Shown here: positions 26,898-36,788 of the stretch, one piece after another | Numbering within the stretch: position 1 is the first letter of the stretch | How the letters are laid out: the number at the start of each line of letters is the position of its first letter | Assembly (NCBI RefSeq): GCF_031202265.1 | Contig: NZ_CP100604.1 | Location: 7,050,501-7,114,500, forward strand | DNA: 64,000 bases | Source: Bradyrhizobium sp. Ash2021 | GTDB lineage: Bacteria; Pseudomonadota; Alphaproteobacteria; Rhizobiales; Xanthobacteraceae | Reading direction: 5' to 3' | The notes under the pieces: model-generated | What the model was told of the DNA's origin: nothing | The model's input: the letters and a program-made list of their open reading frames with translations, nothing else | Database searches by the model: none | Translations under genes and position numbers: made by a program

Positions 26898-28205
26898 TCA
26901 TGTGTCGATCGATCGCGGCCTCTGACAATTGCCGCGATCGACTCGCAAATACAATGGGATCGCGGTTAGAGATAAGAAAGTCAGCGCGCCGAGCGTGCCC
27001 TCATTCGAGGCTATTGTTTCCTCAAAGAAGGAATAGAACAGGCCTAAAATGAGAAAAGTCAAAAGCAGCATAAAGCACTCCGCTTCTGAGCCGGCAGACG
27101 TCTTCACGCGGCCAATGCCTGCTACTAGGACTGAGAAAAAACAAAACAGCAACGAAACTAGACCAACAATCCCGGTCCCAAGCAAGACGTCTAGATAGCC
27201 ATTGTGGGAATAGCGGACCCCCACCGAGGCATCGAGAATAGGTCCCACGAAATCTTGCGTTGCAGCGTAATAACCGAACCCAAGGAGGGGCTTCTGCCAA
27301 ATTGCGTCAAGCACGATGGGCCAAATATCGGTGCGTCCGGTCAAAGTCACGTCGCGTCCGACGACAGCTACGAGGTCCGCACCGAAAAAAATGAAGGCTG
27401 TATATGCCAGTGCGCTCACACCAAAGATAACCAGCAACAGGAGATTTGCAGAAGCAGGAACAGTTCTTATCACCCAGTAATAGACCAACATAACGCATAT
27501 AGCGATCAACGCGCCGGCCGACTGGGCGAATATCAGGCACGCAATCGCCGCAATAATACACGTCAAGCGGAAGCCAAAGGACGCATCCATGAGCCGCCGA
27601 AAAAACATGAAGGTGAAAAGGCCTATAGCCGCGGCAGCGCCCAAATGATTTTTGTGGACGAATACTCCGCGCCAGTGGCCGGCATGAATACCTTCGAAGG
27701 CATCAACCACTTGGTGTGTGCCATAATTCGGAAAGGCGAGCGCCATCACCACGCTCGCGAGAATCAAAAACGCCAATACCTTAACGATGATTTTGCAGAC
27801 CACCTCCATATTCAAAACATGACAGATAGCCGCGACAGCAAGAACGTATAGAAACAACAATGAGGTGTACTTAAATGTGTCATATGGGTTTACAGACCAT
27901 ATAGTCGATATAAGGCAAAGCAAAAGATATATCGTGATGGCTCTGGGAAGAGAGAGCAATAATCCAAAACCACGATACATAGAGGTAATTGCAAGGCACA
28001 AAAGCGGAAGCGCCAACCGCAAATAGTATACTGTTTTAACTTGAGATTGGTCTTCGAGAGGAAGTGTCGGATCGATCCCGGAAATTGCAATGAAAAACGG
28101 ATATATAAAGACCAGCAGTAGACCGACAAACAGCAGCTCTGTGATCTTCGAGTAGAGAGCCGCGGATATCTGCCGGTTTCTATCGGAATGAGTCAGATAT
28201 CGCAT
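26898..28205 (-). CDS. O-antigen polymerase/ligase-like membrane protein (Wzy-like)
   Basis: 435 residues with about 11-12 hydrophobic segments (ITELLFVGLLLVFIYPFFIA at the N terminus; LLLTFLILGLFYSFFEETIA near the C terminus). The large loop has HWRGVFVHKNHLGAAAAIGL and the late loop GFGYYAATQDF and RYSHNGYLDVLLGTG, signatures of the O-antigen ligase/polymerase (Wzy_C) family. It should polymerise lipid-linked repeats in the periplasm. It overlaps the glycosyltransferase at 28193 by 13 bases, so the two are translationally coupled. WaaL-type ligase function cannot be excluded. Confidence 0.82.
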   Translation of the reverse strand: MRYLTHSDRNRQISAALYSKITELLFVGLLLVFIYPFFIAISGIDPTLPLEDQSQVKTVYYLRLALPLLCLAITSMYRGFGLLLSLPRAITIYLLLCLISTIWSVNPYDTFKYTSLLFLYVLAVAAICHVLNMEVVCKIIVKVLAFLILASVVMALAFPNYGTHQVVDAFEGIHAGHWRGVFVHKNHLGAAAAIGLFTFMFFRRLMDASFGFRLTCIIAAIACLIFAQSAGALIAICVMLVYYWVIRTVPASANLLLLVIFGVSALAYTAFIFFGADLVAVVGRDVTLTGRTDIWPIVLDAIWQKPLLGFGYYAATQDFVGPILDASVGVRYSHNGYLDVLLGTGIVGLVSLLFCFFSVLVAGIGRVKTSAGSEAECFMLLLTFLILGLFYSFFEETIASNEGTLGALTFLSLTAIPLYLRVDRGNCQRPRSIDT

Positions 28206-29323
28206 CGGCGTTGCCCTAACAAGAGTTCGCTCAAGAACGCCCTGTAATTGTCGAGCATGCGGTCGACTCCGAAATTCGCGGCGACGAATTTTGATGCGGC
28301 CTGGCCGATCGCTTCTCGCTTAAGGGGGCCGCTCATGATCTCGATAGAGCTTACCAAGGAGTCCGTATCTCCGACCGGAAATAGATAGCCGGTCTCCCCA
28401 GGGATTACGATTTCGGCGGTGCCACCAACGTCGCAGGCGACGACCGGCAAACCCATCGACATCATTTCCAATACGGCAAGTGGGGCTGCTTCGTAGAGAC
28501 TACAGAGAACGCCAACGTCAATCGCACTTGTATAAGGTCGAACGTCTTGCTGGTATCCAGCAAAGATTACGTGCTCCAGCAGTCGATTTTCTCTAGCGTA
28601 CTGCGCAACAGTCGCTTGTGTCGGACCGGCTCCCACCAGCAGCGCTTTCACTGGATAGCCTCGATTTCGAAGAACCCGCACTGCGTCGATCAACTGACAA
28701 TGATTTTTCTCAGGACGAAATTGAGCGCACATGCCGATCACATAATCGTCTGGCGCGAGCCCCAACTGCGAGCGGGTTCGATCTCTCCATTCGACAACTG
28801 AATGAGCGGAAAAGCGACGCAGGTCCACACCATTCTGGATGACGATCGAACGGTGAGGCGAAAACCCGCGATCTTCCCATAGCTTGCGCTGGTTCTGGGA
28901 AACGTAGATCAGTGCGTCCGCGCGGGCGGCGACATGGCGGTAAAGGCGATCGAAGACGCGCTCCTTGCCGGTCTGCAGGTACGCTTTATGAAGTATTGAT
29001 ACGAGTTTGGCATTTGACCCGGCCAGTTGCCGGGAAATGGTTGCGAACAGCAGTGGCCTTTCTTCTATCGCGACGATTACCTGGGGTTTGTAGGCGCGGA
29101 TTAGCCTTGCGACGCTCGATAGCGTGCCAAGATCGTAAATCCGGTTTCCATTGAACATTTGTATGGGGTTATTGCTGAGATGCGCCGTCAAATCGTTGCG
29201 GGTGAGGCTCGCTATCATGCAAACGTCACCTTTGGTTGCCAGCGCATTGGCAAGCTGCAACGTATGGAGCTCGGCGCCTCCTGAGACAAGTCCGTTGAGC
29301 ACGAAAATGACACGCATGAACAT
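28193..29323 (-). CDS. GT4-family glycosyltransferase
   Basis: I choose the start at 29323 or 29317 (MRVIFVLNGLVSGGAELHTL), because the open frame upstream to 29455 overlaps the next gene and is unlike the family. About 376 residues: N-terminal GGAE motif, DDYVIGMCAQFRPEKNHCQL near residue 200, and LCSLYEAAPLAVLEMMSMG with the EX7E pair near 285. It should add one sugar to the lipid-linked repeat. Part of the leftward run from 34143 to 25603. Confidence 0.86.
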   Translation of the reverse strand: MFMRVIFVLNGLVSGGAELHTLQLANALATKGDVCMIASLTRNDLTAHLSNNPIQMFNGNRIYDLGTLSSVARLIRAYKPQVIVAIEERPLLFATISRQLAGSNAKLVSILHKAYLQTGKERVFDRLYRHVAARADALIYVSQNQRKLWEDRGFSPHRSIVIQNGVDLRRFSAHSVVEWRDRTRSQLGLAPDDYVIGMCAQFRPEKNHCQLIDAVRVLRNRGYPVKALLVGAGPTQATVAQYARENRLLEHVIFAGYQQDVRPYTSAIDVGVLCSLYEAAPLAVLEMMSMGLPVVACDVGGTAEIVIPGETGYLFPVGDTDSLVSSIEIMSGPLKREAIGQAASKFVAANFGVDRMLDNYRAFLSELLLGQRRCDI

Positions 29324-29393
29324 ACTCTCGAATGCCTGCTCGGACCCGCAGATCGGTGGCCAGAAGACGTCTACGTCATGCTCACGTTCTTCA

Positions 29394-30530
29394 CTAGACC
29401 TTGCAGCGAATTGGGGACGAGCCGGCGTAAGCGTGACCATGAGCGCGTAGAGCATCCTCGTACACCGCCGACGTCTCTCCTGCGATGACGTCCCAGCTCA
29501 ATTCACTGCAAGCACACTCCATCGCGCCAACGCGAAGTTGGTTGCATAGCTCCTCGCTCACAATGACGCGTGCCATTGCTTCCGCCAGCGCACCCACGTC
29601 CTTTGGCGGAACCAACAAACCATTGTACTCATTGGCAACTACGTCAGGCAATCCACCGACGCAGGAGGCGATGACGGGCCGCCCAAAACCGAACGCCATC
29701 GCAGCGACCCCGCTCTGGGTGGCATCCGTATACGGAAGCACAACGGCACTCGCTCGCCGGAATATCTGCGGAATTTCGTCAGCGTGAATACGACGATCCG
29801 TCAACTCGACCCAAGGCATTTCGCGGAGTTGGGGACGATACAGATCGAGTGCGGAGCCCGTCCCCGCAATCACCAATCGAAAGGTAAAGCCTCTCAAAGC
29901 CAGCAATCGTCCTGCCTCCAAGACGAATCCGAGCCCCTTGTAGGCCTCGATTCGTCCAAAAAACAAAAACACCGGCGGCTTCTCGGGAATTGTTTCCACT
30001 CGACCTTGATCATCGCCATACACACCGTGTGGAACCGAAGCAAGCTGATAACTCAGCTTCGGCTCTCTCCCTCGCCATTCCTCTCGTAATCTTTCGCCAT
30101 GTACTAACAAACGATCTGCGCGGGAGCGCAAACGGACCGTACTAGGGAACTTCCCGACCCAGCGCCGATCAGCTCCACTATGCGGGACTGGATCGTGCAC
30201 GGTAACGACGAGCGGAATTGAATATCTCAGAACGTCGTTGGCCCACGTTGGAACGCAACTCGCCACCTCTTGAACATGAATCACGTCGGGTCGAAATCGT
30301 CGGATCTCACGCGTCAGCCTCATCACGTGGAGCGGCGCACTGCGGCGTCTTTGCTGTCCAAACCATACAACGTTCCCGCGTCTAACGAGCGCATCCCGCA
30401 AGGACCTGGAGAGCTCTAACGCGGCATTGGAAGAATCCAAGATCAGCAACACCTCGTGGCGTCTATCAAGCGCCAAGGCGAGTCGGGACGCATACTCCGC
30501 GTGGTGGAGCGATACGAGAGCCACCCTCAC
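29394..30530 (-). CDS. GT4-family glycosyltransferase
   Basis: 378 residues. N-terminal half has RRFRPDVIHVQEVASCVPTW (acceptor-side fold); the C-terminal half has PVFLFFGRIEAYKGLGFVLE near residue 190, the donor-binding region RASAVVLPYTDATQSGVAAM, and ASCVGGLPDVVANEYNGLLV. GT4-type retaining transferase. It starts in a four-base overlap with the end of the Wzz/kinase gene, so the two are coupled. Confidence 0.86.
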   Translation of the reverse strand: MRVALVSLHHAEYASRLALALDRRHEVLLILDSSNAALELSRSLRDALVRRGNVVWFGQQRRRSAPLHVMRLTREIRRFRPDVIHVQEVASCVPTWANDVLRYSIPLVVTVHDPVPHSGADRRWVGKFPSTVRLRSRADRLLVHGERLREEWRGREPKLSYQLASVPHGVYGDDQGRVETIPEKPPVFLFFGRIEAYKGLGFVLEAGRLLALRGFTFRLVIAGTGSALDLYRPQLREMPWVELTDRRIHADEIPQIFRRASAVVLPYTDATQSGVAAMAFGFGRPVIASCVGGLPDVVANEYNGLLVPPKDVGALAEAMARVIVSEELCNQLRVGAMECACSELSWDVIAGETSAVYEDALRAHGHAYAGSSPIRCKV

Positions 30531-32497
30531 TCGCAGCTCCCCTCGATCCGCGGGAAATTCGTATCTGCCTTGTTCAGCGCGACCCCGAGCATAAGTTCGT
30601 TTATGTCGCTACAGACTTTAAGCGCACGCTCGATGACACCGATGTTTGCGCGCCCCGGTTCGACAACAAGGATGAACGAATCCAATAAATGCGCCGCGGC
30701 GCGAACATCTGCAAACGGCACCACGGCTGGCAGATCGACAATGACATATGTGTAGGCCTCACGAAGAGTCTGAAATAGTTTCTGGAGTTTCTCGGAGGTC
30801 AGAACGGCGCTCGCGTAAATTGATCGGGAGTTATTGCCAACTGGTAGAAAAGCCAATTCTGATATTGAATCGGTCCAAGTTGTTTCAGATACTGAAACCG
30901 CCCCTGTCATGACATCTAAAATGCCAAACGCGGCAGTCGGAGCTAATGCGGCTGAGAGTGATCGATTTCGCAGATTGCAGTCTACCAGAATTACTCGAGC
31001 CCCAGCATGTGCCATGAGTAACGCCAAGGCCGCTGCAACGGTGGACTTTCCCTCATTGGGCTGCGTCGAGGTAATCCCAATAACCTGGTTTCGCTTGCCG
31101 CTACGGTTCATCGTATCGATGGCCAGTTTGATCTCGAGAAACGACTCGGTAAATCGGGACTGTGGTGCATCAGTAATAGTCCAGATCGGATTCTCTGTTC
31201 GTACGATGCTTCGCGATCTTGCACGGTCCGTTGACGTGCGGTTGGATAAAGAACGCTTAGATATGCGTTCGCCATCTGGTGATGGCATGGCATTGGACAC
31301 TGGACCATTTCGCATTGAAGTAACCGGGCTTTCGAGGCTCGCCAACTTCATCCGCATCTTTTCAGCAGGGCCAGAGAAAACTATTGTCAACTTTCTCCAA
31401 ACGCCGTCGGGCTTGACCCTTGGGACAACTGCGATGCAGGCTATTTGAAGCTCCCTCAAGACCTGCCCGGTGGTATGGATGCCTCGATCTGACAGATCGC
31501 GCAGCATCCCGATTGCGATGCCAAGAAGCATCCCCGCAACGGTCGCTATTCCAAGCACGATTACGCCTTTTGGCGAGCTTGCCCTTAACGGAGGCAACGC
31601 CTCGGTGACCAGACGCGCCTCGAAACCTGGCAAGGATTGCTGTCGCGCGGCCTCCCCATGACGCAGCACGTGGCGAAAATTATCAAGTGCGGTTGTGGAC
31701 GATTCCGCAGCGGCTACCAAGTCGCGGAGCTCACCTTGCGTCTCCGCCGTCGATTGCGATCGCGCCACACCTGCATCGACAGTATTGGCTGAACTCGCGA
31801 TATCCTTCCTGTTCTTGTGGTAATCCTCCAATGCTTTTTGGGCAGCTGACGCGTGACTGCCCAGTTCGTTCAATCGATTCTTAATCCATGTCTCATCTCG
31901 GAGAGTGGAATTGTATTTTGCGTCCATTTGATACGCGATATATGTTTCCGCAACGGTGTTTAAGATCAGCGCCGCTTGCTCAGAGTCGGCGGACTCGAAG
32001 CTAACCCCGACGATATATGTGAGACCGACGCGCTTGACCGAAAGCTTGCGTTGGAAAGATTCCAACGCATATCGTATCGCGGTTGCTTCCGTTTCCGGTT
32101 TGCGCCAGCCGAGCAACCGGGCTATCGAGCCGCGGATACCAATTTGTCCGAGAAATTCAGGATTTTTTGCTAAATCGAGTTTCCGTATCACGGCGCGAGC
32201 GATACTATCGGATCTTATAATTCCGATCTGACTTTCCACGATCGTTGAGACGGACGCAGAGTCTCCTAGAGGCGCTTTCGATTCTATGACGAGATCCGCT
32301 TCGGCCGTAAACTTCGGTGTCGCAGCGATGAGATAAAGGAAAGCGATCCCCCACGTTGCCAAACACGTCAACGATATGACTGAGACCCGCCGCCGTATGA
32401 AGTCTGTCACATCTGCCAAGGACACGATCGGCAAACGAAATTCAGGCGAGGTATCCTGACTTATCGAACTATTCGTTCTGCTCGGAGTTTGCAGCAT
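30527..32497 (-). CDS. polysaccharide co-polymerase with BY-kinase domain (Wzz/GumC/ExoP-like)
   Basis: 656 residues. A Wzz domain lies between membrane segments ISLTCLATWGIAFLYLIAAT (about residues 38-58) and GVIVLGIATVAGMLLGIAIG (about 310-330), with periplasmic coiled coil between. The C-terminal BY-kinase-type P-loop domain has Walker A STQPNEGKSTVAAAL near residue 460, the A' motif VILVDCNLRNR and Walker B YVIVDLPAVVPFAD near 580. The usual C-terminal Tyr cluster is absent: the chain ends KADTNFPRIEGSCE. It should set chain length and cooperate with the Wza-like protein at 34507. Inner membrane. Confidence 0.86.
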   Translation of the reverse strand: MLQTPSRTNSSISQDTSPEFRLPIVSLADVTDFIRRRVSVISLTCLATWGIAFLYLIAATPKFTAEADLVIESKAPLGDSASVSTIVESQIGIIRSDSIARAVIRKLDLAKNPEFLGQIGIRGSIARLLGWRKPETEATAIRYALESFQRKLSVKRVGLTYIVGVSFESADSEQAALILNTVAETYIAYQMDAKYNSTLRDETWIKNRLNELGSHASAAQKALEDYHKNRKDIASSANTVDAGVARSQSTAETQGELRDLVAAAESSTTALDNFRHVLRHGEAARQQSLPGFEARLVTEALPPLRASSPKGVIVLGIATVAGMLLGIAIGMLRDLSDRGIHTTGQVLRELQIACIAVVPRVKPDGVWRKLTIVFSGPAEKMRMKLASLESPVTSMRNGPVSNAMPSPDGERISKRSLSNRTSTDRARSRSIVRTENPIWTITDAPQSRFTESFLEIKLAIDTMNRSGKRNQVIGITSTQPNEGKSTVAAALALLMAHAGARVILVDCNLRNRSLSAALAPTAAFGILDVMTGAVSVSETTWTDSISELAFLPVGNNSRSIYASAVLTSEKLQKLFQTLREAYTYVIVDLPAVVPFADVRAAAHLLDSFILVVEPGRANIGVIERALKVCSDINELMLGVALNKADTNFPRIEGSCE

Positions 32498-32646
32498 TTT
32501 CCCGTACCAGCGTTCATGATTTCACTTCTAAGGCTTCGCACATAAGATGAAGGCGTCCGGTGGACGACGGATGCCCAAGTCCAATACGCCTCGCAATTCA
32601 CCAAATGAAAGATCGGTAATTAGAAGATGCAGCAGACGGAAGGGCG

Positions 32647-34143
32647 TCAATGAGCATTCCAATACACCTTCCTGGAAAAGAGGGTCATGACTATGATTTT
32701 GAGATCGAGAAGGAGTGACCAGTTGTCGATGTAGTATAGATCATGCTCCACACGACGCTGCATCTTCTCGAGGGTATCGGTCTCGCCACGGTAGCCGTTG
32801 ACCTGAGCCCAGCCGGTAATGCCGGGCTTGACGTTGTGGCGACGGGAAAATGACGAAATCAGCTCAGCGAACACCTCGTTCTGCGAGGTCGCGTGTGGGC
32901 GGGGGCCGACGAGCGACATATCGCCGACCAGGACATTGAATAACTGCGGAAGCTCATCGATATTGGTATGGCGCATGAAGCGTCCCAGACGAGTCACACG
33001 TGGATCGTGTCTGGTGACAGGTCTGAAATTGTCGCCGTCCTCCATCACGGTCATCGATCTGAATTTCAGCACGCGAATGGGCTCGTTGTTGAAGCCGTGC
33101 CGCGTCTGGCGAAATAGCACCGGCCCACGGGAATCTAGCTTGATTGCGAGCGGAACGATTACGAAGAGGGGGCTAACCACAACAAGTCCGACGATTGCAG
33201 CGGCGACGTCGAACGCTCGCTTGATTGCTCGGTTGAAAGGAGTGAGGGGGGACTGGAAAATCCGCATCGTCACCATGTTGCCGAACTGAGTGATCCGCGA
33301 CACGGCCATGAGATCGATAGCACCAACAGGGACGACGTGAACGTCAACTGGCAGCTCTGATAGGGCGCTGGCAAGCGCGAGGGCAGCCGGAGCATCCGAC
33401 TCCGAAATCAAAATGACAATGTCATCCGCTCGGAGGGGCCGGCAATCCGCGACCAGTTGGCGGGCATCAGGTAGCACTTGGATGGCGCCGGGGCGCGCGG
33501 GTACTGAAGGGTCGGCGCGAAATGTCGGAAAGTCGAACGAGCGGATGGTTCGAATTCCGGTGGCGATTGCACGTGCGGAAAACTGCAAGCAGTGACTCGG
33601 GTCTCCTATAAGAATGGCACGCCTGGCGTCTATCAACCCTGATGCGATCGCAGGCTGTAGCAATGAGAACCATATTGCCCGTGTGCAGAGTACCGTAAGG
33701 AGGACGCTCACAGCTTGAGCTAAGACAGTCGCGCGCGAGTAGCCTTCTGAGATTTTCAGAAGGAATATCGTCGAGATGAAGAAGGAGAATACGAAGAATA
33801 CGCCGCTGGCGCCGCTCCATAGGAACACGTGCCGGGGCTGGGTCTGGATCCGGGAATATTGCCGGAGCGCTATGGAAACGAGCAACTGCAATGTGGAAAT
33901 CAGAAGGGATTCCTGGACATATTTGGCGGCGTCCGGCGAGCCCAGGAAGGTCAGGCGATGATAGAGGACGGCTGCGGAATAAGCCGCAACGGCTACGAGT
34001 AGGAATTCGGTACTTGCTGCCAATGCTAACAGGGCAGCCAATCGGCTCTTACCAACGCCCCCTGGAATTGCCCTGCCGCCAGCGCCCGAATGTGCCGGAA
34101 CCTTGGTAGAGGCCGGCGAATTGGTAAAGGACGCATAACTCAC
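32647..34143 (-). CDS. undecaprenyl-phosphate glycosylphosphotransferase (ExoY/WbaP-like)
   Basis: 498 residues with four or five N-terminal membrane segments, a soluble middle region and a C-terminal bacterial sugar transferase domain: RAIKRAFDVAAAIVGLVVVS (membrane re-entry), VLKFRSMTVMEDGD, RRTNIDELPQLF-type region (MRHTNIDELPQLFNVLVGDM) with the catalytic Asp-Glu, SLVGPRPHA and KPGITGWAQVNGYRG. It transfers a hexose-1-phosphate from a UDP-sugar to undecaprenyl phosphate and so starts each repeat. First gene of the leftward run; divergent from the export gene at 34507 across a 363-base regulatory gap. Confidence 0.9.
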   Translation of the reverse strand: MSYASFTNSPASTKVPAHSGAGGRAIPGGVGKSRLAALLALAASTEFLLVAVAAYSAAVLYHRLTFLGSPDAAKYVQESLLISTLQLLVSIALRQYSRIQTQPRHVFLWSGASGVFFVFSFFISTIFLLKISEGYSRATVLAQAVSVLLTVLCTRAIWFSLLQPAIASGLIDARRAILIGDPSHCLQFSARAIATGIRTIRSFDFPTFRADPSVPARPGAIQVLPDARQLVADCRPLRADDIVILISESDAPAALALASALSELPVDVHVVPVGAIDLMAVSRITQFGNMVTMRIFQSPLTPFNRAIKRAFDVAAAIVGLVVVSPLFVIVPLAIKLDSRGPVLFRQTRHGFNNEPIRVLKFRSMTVMEDGDNFRPVTRHDPRVTRLGRFMRHTNIDELPQLFNVLVGDMSLVGPRPHATSQNEVFAELISSFSRRHNVKPGITGWAQVNGYRGETDTLEKMQRRVEHDLYYIDNWSLLLDLKIIVMTLFSRKVYWNAH

Positions 34144-34506
34144 CGGTCACTCCCAGCCAGCCATTCCGTTTCTCAGCCAAAACAGTAGCATTCGGGTCAC
34201 TGGGTGGAATTGGCAATAAATGGGTAGAGTGGAGTAACTACGATGGACGATTGAGCCGGGGCGCTGCGGGATTAAATTGTCGAATAATCAAAAGAGAACA
34301 GATCAATCGAACATAGAAGGCAGTGAGCGGCCCAGCGCCGATGAGGAAACAGAACGTTGGTTTTGCGGATGGCCTGTTGGGACGGGTGCTCCGACGGTAG
34401 CGGTGTCAACGCTCTGCCTTCCGCGGACAGATTGGAAGGATTTCACTGGATAACGATTTCACTGGATAACCACGTCCGTACCACGTCCGTACAGAGAGTT
34501 GCCGCC
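34144..34506. promoter_or_regulatory. divergent regulatory region with small tandem duplications
   Basis: AT-rich gap between the initiating transferase (leftward) and the export gene (rightward), expected to hold both promoters. At about 34440-34490 the sequence ATTTCACTGGATAAC is duplicated in tandem, followed by CACGTCCGTAC twice. These duplications may change the spacing or the number of a regulator site; no known operator was recognised. Confidence 0.5.
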
Positions 34507-35889
34507 ATGCCGAACTCCACGCTGCCCAATTGTTTCCATATCGACGTCTTTGGCAGGAACCTGGGTCGTTGCATCAAATGGGGCTTGGTGGCCGTTGGCC
34601 TGACAATTTCCGTCACTCAAGCAAAGGCCGAATATCGAATAAACATCGGAGATGTACTGGAGGTCGCGGTGGCGGGCGTGCCGGAGCTACGGCATCGTGC
34701 TGCCGTCCAAATGGACGGGAACATTTCGTTGCCACTGGCCGGAACGCTTTCAGTGGCAGGCCTGCCCTTACCGCAGATCCGGGCCAAAGTCGGGGCCGCA
34801 CTGGCGAGCAAGGTGTTTCGACAGAGGACCCCGGATGGCCGTGAGGTCGTCATCGTGATAGACGCAGATGAGGTCACGACGGTCGTGGCGGAATACAGGC
34901 CGATATACGTAAATGGGGACGTGTCGAAGCCGGGTGAGTACCCTTATCGTCCGGCCACCACCGCACGCCAGGTCATCGCTATGGCGGGCGGCTACGACAT
35001 CATGCATATCAGAATGAATAACCCGTATCTCGAGTCAGCAGACTTGAGAAGCGAGTATGGATCGCTTTGGACCGAGTTCGCCAAAGAACAGGCGCGTATG
35101 TGGCGCATCAGGATTGAGCTCGGAGAAGGGGCACAGATCAGCCCAGGCGCTCTGACGGACGTGCCCATAGCTCGATCGGCGATTTCGGAAATCGTCCATG
35201 CAGAAACGGAATATTTGAAGACGAAGCAGAGCGACTATCAGCAGGAAAAGGCGTTCCTCGAGCGCGGCGTCCGACAGGGAGACGACGAGGTCCGCGTGCT
35301 GTCGGAGCAGCAGAAAAGAGAGGAAGAGGGATTTCAGTCAGACCTCGAAGACCTGCAGAAAGCGTCCGATCTCTTCGGCAAGGGTTCCTTGACCAGTCCT
35401 CGCGTTACGGATGCGCGTCGCGCGGTGCTGCTGTCATCAACCCGGAAGCTGCAGACCTCTGCGCAACTGCTGCAGGTCAAGAAGCAGCAGGACGAGTTCT
35501 CCAGAAAGCTGACAAAGCTCGACGATCAGCGGAGGCTTGACCTGCTCCGTGAGCTGCAAGACACAAGCTTAAGGCTCAACCAAATTCGCGAAAAGCTGCA
35601 GAGCGTCGGTGAGAAGCTTCAGTACACTGCGATGGTTCGATCGCAACTCGTACGAGGAGCCGGCAGTAAGCCGGACATTGCCATCATTAGAAAAGGCGAG
35701 AAAGGGCCGGAACGGATTATCGCGAGCGAAGATACCGAGTTGCAACCGGGTGACGCTGTCGAGGTCACCCTGCGATACCAGGATGGTCCTGACGCGCCTC
35801 CCCGAAGGCTAAGCAGTTCAAATACCTCACTAGGGATAGGCCGGACCGAGGCGACCGGGGACGATTCGCTGCGCGTCGGGACGAGGTGA
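34507..35889 (+). CDS. polysaccharide export protein (Wza/ExoF-like)
   Basis: Start set at ATG 34507 because a signal peptide follows (CIKWGLVAVGLTISVTQAKA, cleavage before EYRI); the open frame begins at 34357. Residues 50-150 are the polysaccharide export domain (YRINIGDVLEVAVAGVPELR), then a SLBB-type segment (PIYVNGDVSKPGEYPYRPAT). Residues 230-400 form a long Lys/Glu/Gln-rich coiled coil and a second SLBB-like region follows (KPDIAIIRKGEKGPERI). This matches rhizobial ExoF rather than the shorter Wza. Periplasmic or outer-membrane export partner of the Wzz/kinase protein at 30527. Confidence 0.87.
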   Translation: MPNSTLPNCFHIDVFGRNLGRCIKWGLVAVGLTISVTQAKAEYRINIGDVLEVAVAGVPELRHRAAVQMDGNISLPLAGTLSVAGLPLPQIRAKVGAALASKVFRQRTPDGREVVIVIDADEVTTVVAEYRPIYVNGDVSKPGEYPYRPATTARQVIAMAGGYDIMHIRMNNPYLESADLRSEYGSLWTEFAKEQARMWRIRIELGEGAQISPGALTDVPIARSAISEIVHAETEYLKTKQSDYQQEKAFLERGVRQGDDEVRVLSEQQKREEEGFQSDLEDLQKASDLFGKGSLTSPRVTDARRAVLLSSTRKLQTSAQLLQVKKQQDEFSRKLTKLDDQRRLDLLRELQDTSLRLNQIREKLQSVGEKLQYTAMVRSQLVRGAGSKPDIAIIRKGEKGPERIIASEDTELQPGDAVEVTLRYQDGPDAPPRRLSSSNTSLGIGRTEATGDDSLRVGTR

Positions 35890-36031
35890 CGAGGGCTGGG
35901 CATTTCCGGAACGTAATTCGTGGCTACTCTCGAAACTTCAAAAACCTAGGGATGATTGCTGACGTGGCGGTCGTGCAGGAGTGGGCCGGAATTGTCTACG
36001 GGTCGATGGTTCGCAAACGAGATGTCGCGAA

Positions 36032-36325
36032 ATGACTAGCCCCCGGGGTCATTTACCGCGGCGATACTTTGTCGATGGCAGCGGGCGTCGCGTGCTTATC
36101 GGTTTGACGACCGAAGAAACGCGTGAATTTGAAAGACTAGACAATCTTCCGGCTCTGGATGAGACAGGCGGGCATGTTGCCCGGGATGAAAACGGTGCCC
36201 CGACCACGACCCGTGAGAAGCGCTGGCGCGAACTCTATTGCAAGCACGATATCGCCTGGATGGAGTGGAAGACGCGAGCTCAGGCGGATCGCCGTGAAGC
36301 TTCAGGATTTGTTAAATATAATTGA
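36032..36325 (+). CDS. hypothetical protein, 97 residues
   Basis: From ATG 36032 (the frame also opens at 35981) the product is charged and soluble: HLPRRYFVDGSGRRVLIGLT, EETREFERLDNLPALDE and RWRELYCKHDIAWMEWKTR. I recognise no domain. Regular codon use and its place after the export gene in the same direction support a real gene. Confidence 0.55.
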   Translation: MTSPRGHLPRRYFVDGSGRRVLIGLTTEETREFERLDNLPALDETGGHVARDENGAPTTTREKRWRELYCKHDIAWMEWKTRAQADRREASGFVKYN

Positions 36326-36377
36326 GCGACCTTATGTCTTGTTCCCTGTCCTCTTAGTCTGAACCCGGAATACGACA

Positions 36378-36788
36378 ATGTTTCAGCTGCTTTTGCGGGA
36401 TCGAGTACACAACTTTATCAGGGGCCGCCTGGGCGACGACGGGTTTAGGGCACGTTCGGCCGAACGGGATGCTGAGACGGATTTGGCCCGTGTCGGCTCG
36501 ATTGTAACCGCGATCGAAACCGCGCTGCATGCAGCAGAGAGCGAACAATCAGGCTTGAGCCGCCGGGTGGACGATGTCCTGGCACGCGCCGCGGTGACTT
36601 TCGGAAATGGAACCGACGAATATCTGGAGCGCGATGCGCTGGATAACCATCACCAGGATCTATTTGGCGCCGAGATTTTAAATGGGCAGCGTAGGCTCAA
36701 GGAACTGGCTACGGAGATTTCCCATTTCAGATTTATGAAGGCCGCCCTTCTGAGCAGGTTCCCGGACTACAAGACGCCGGTGACCTGA
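36378..36788 (+). CDS. hypothetical coiled-coil protein, possibly truncated by an IS3-type relic
   Basis: 136 residues, rich in Ala, Glu, Leu and Arg with heptad-like spacing (VGSIVTAIETALHAAESEQS, LNGQRRLKELATEISHFRF). No domain recognised. Its last codons and the TGA at 36786 lie inside the terminal repeat of the IS3-type relic that starts at 36781, so the native C terminus may have been longer. Confidence 0.5.
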   Translation: MFQLLLRDRVHNFIRGRLGDDGFRARSAERDAETDLARVGSIVTAIETALHAAESEQSGLSRRVDDVLARAAVTFGNGTDEYLERDALDNHHQDLFGAEILNGQRRLKELATEISHFRFMKAALLSRFPDYKTPVT

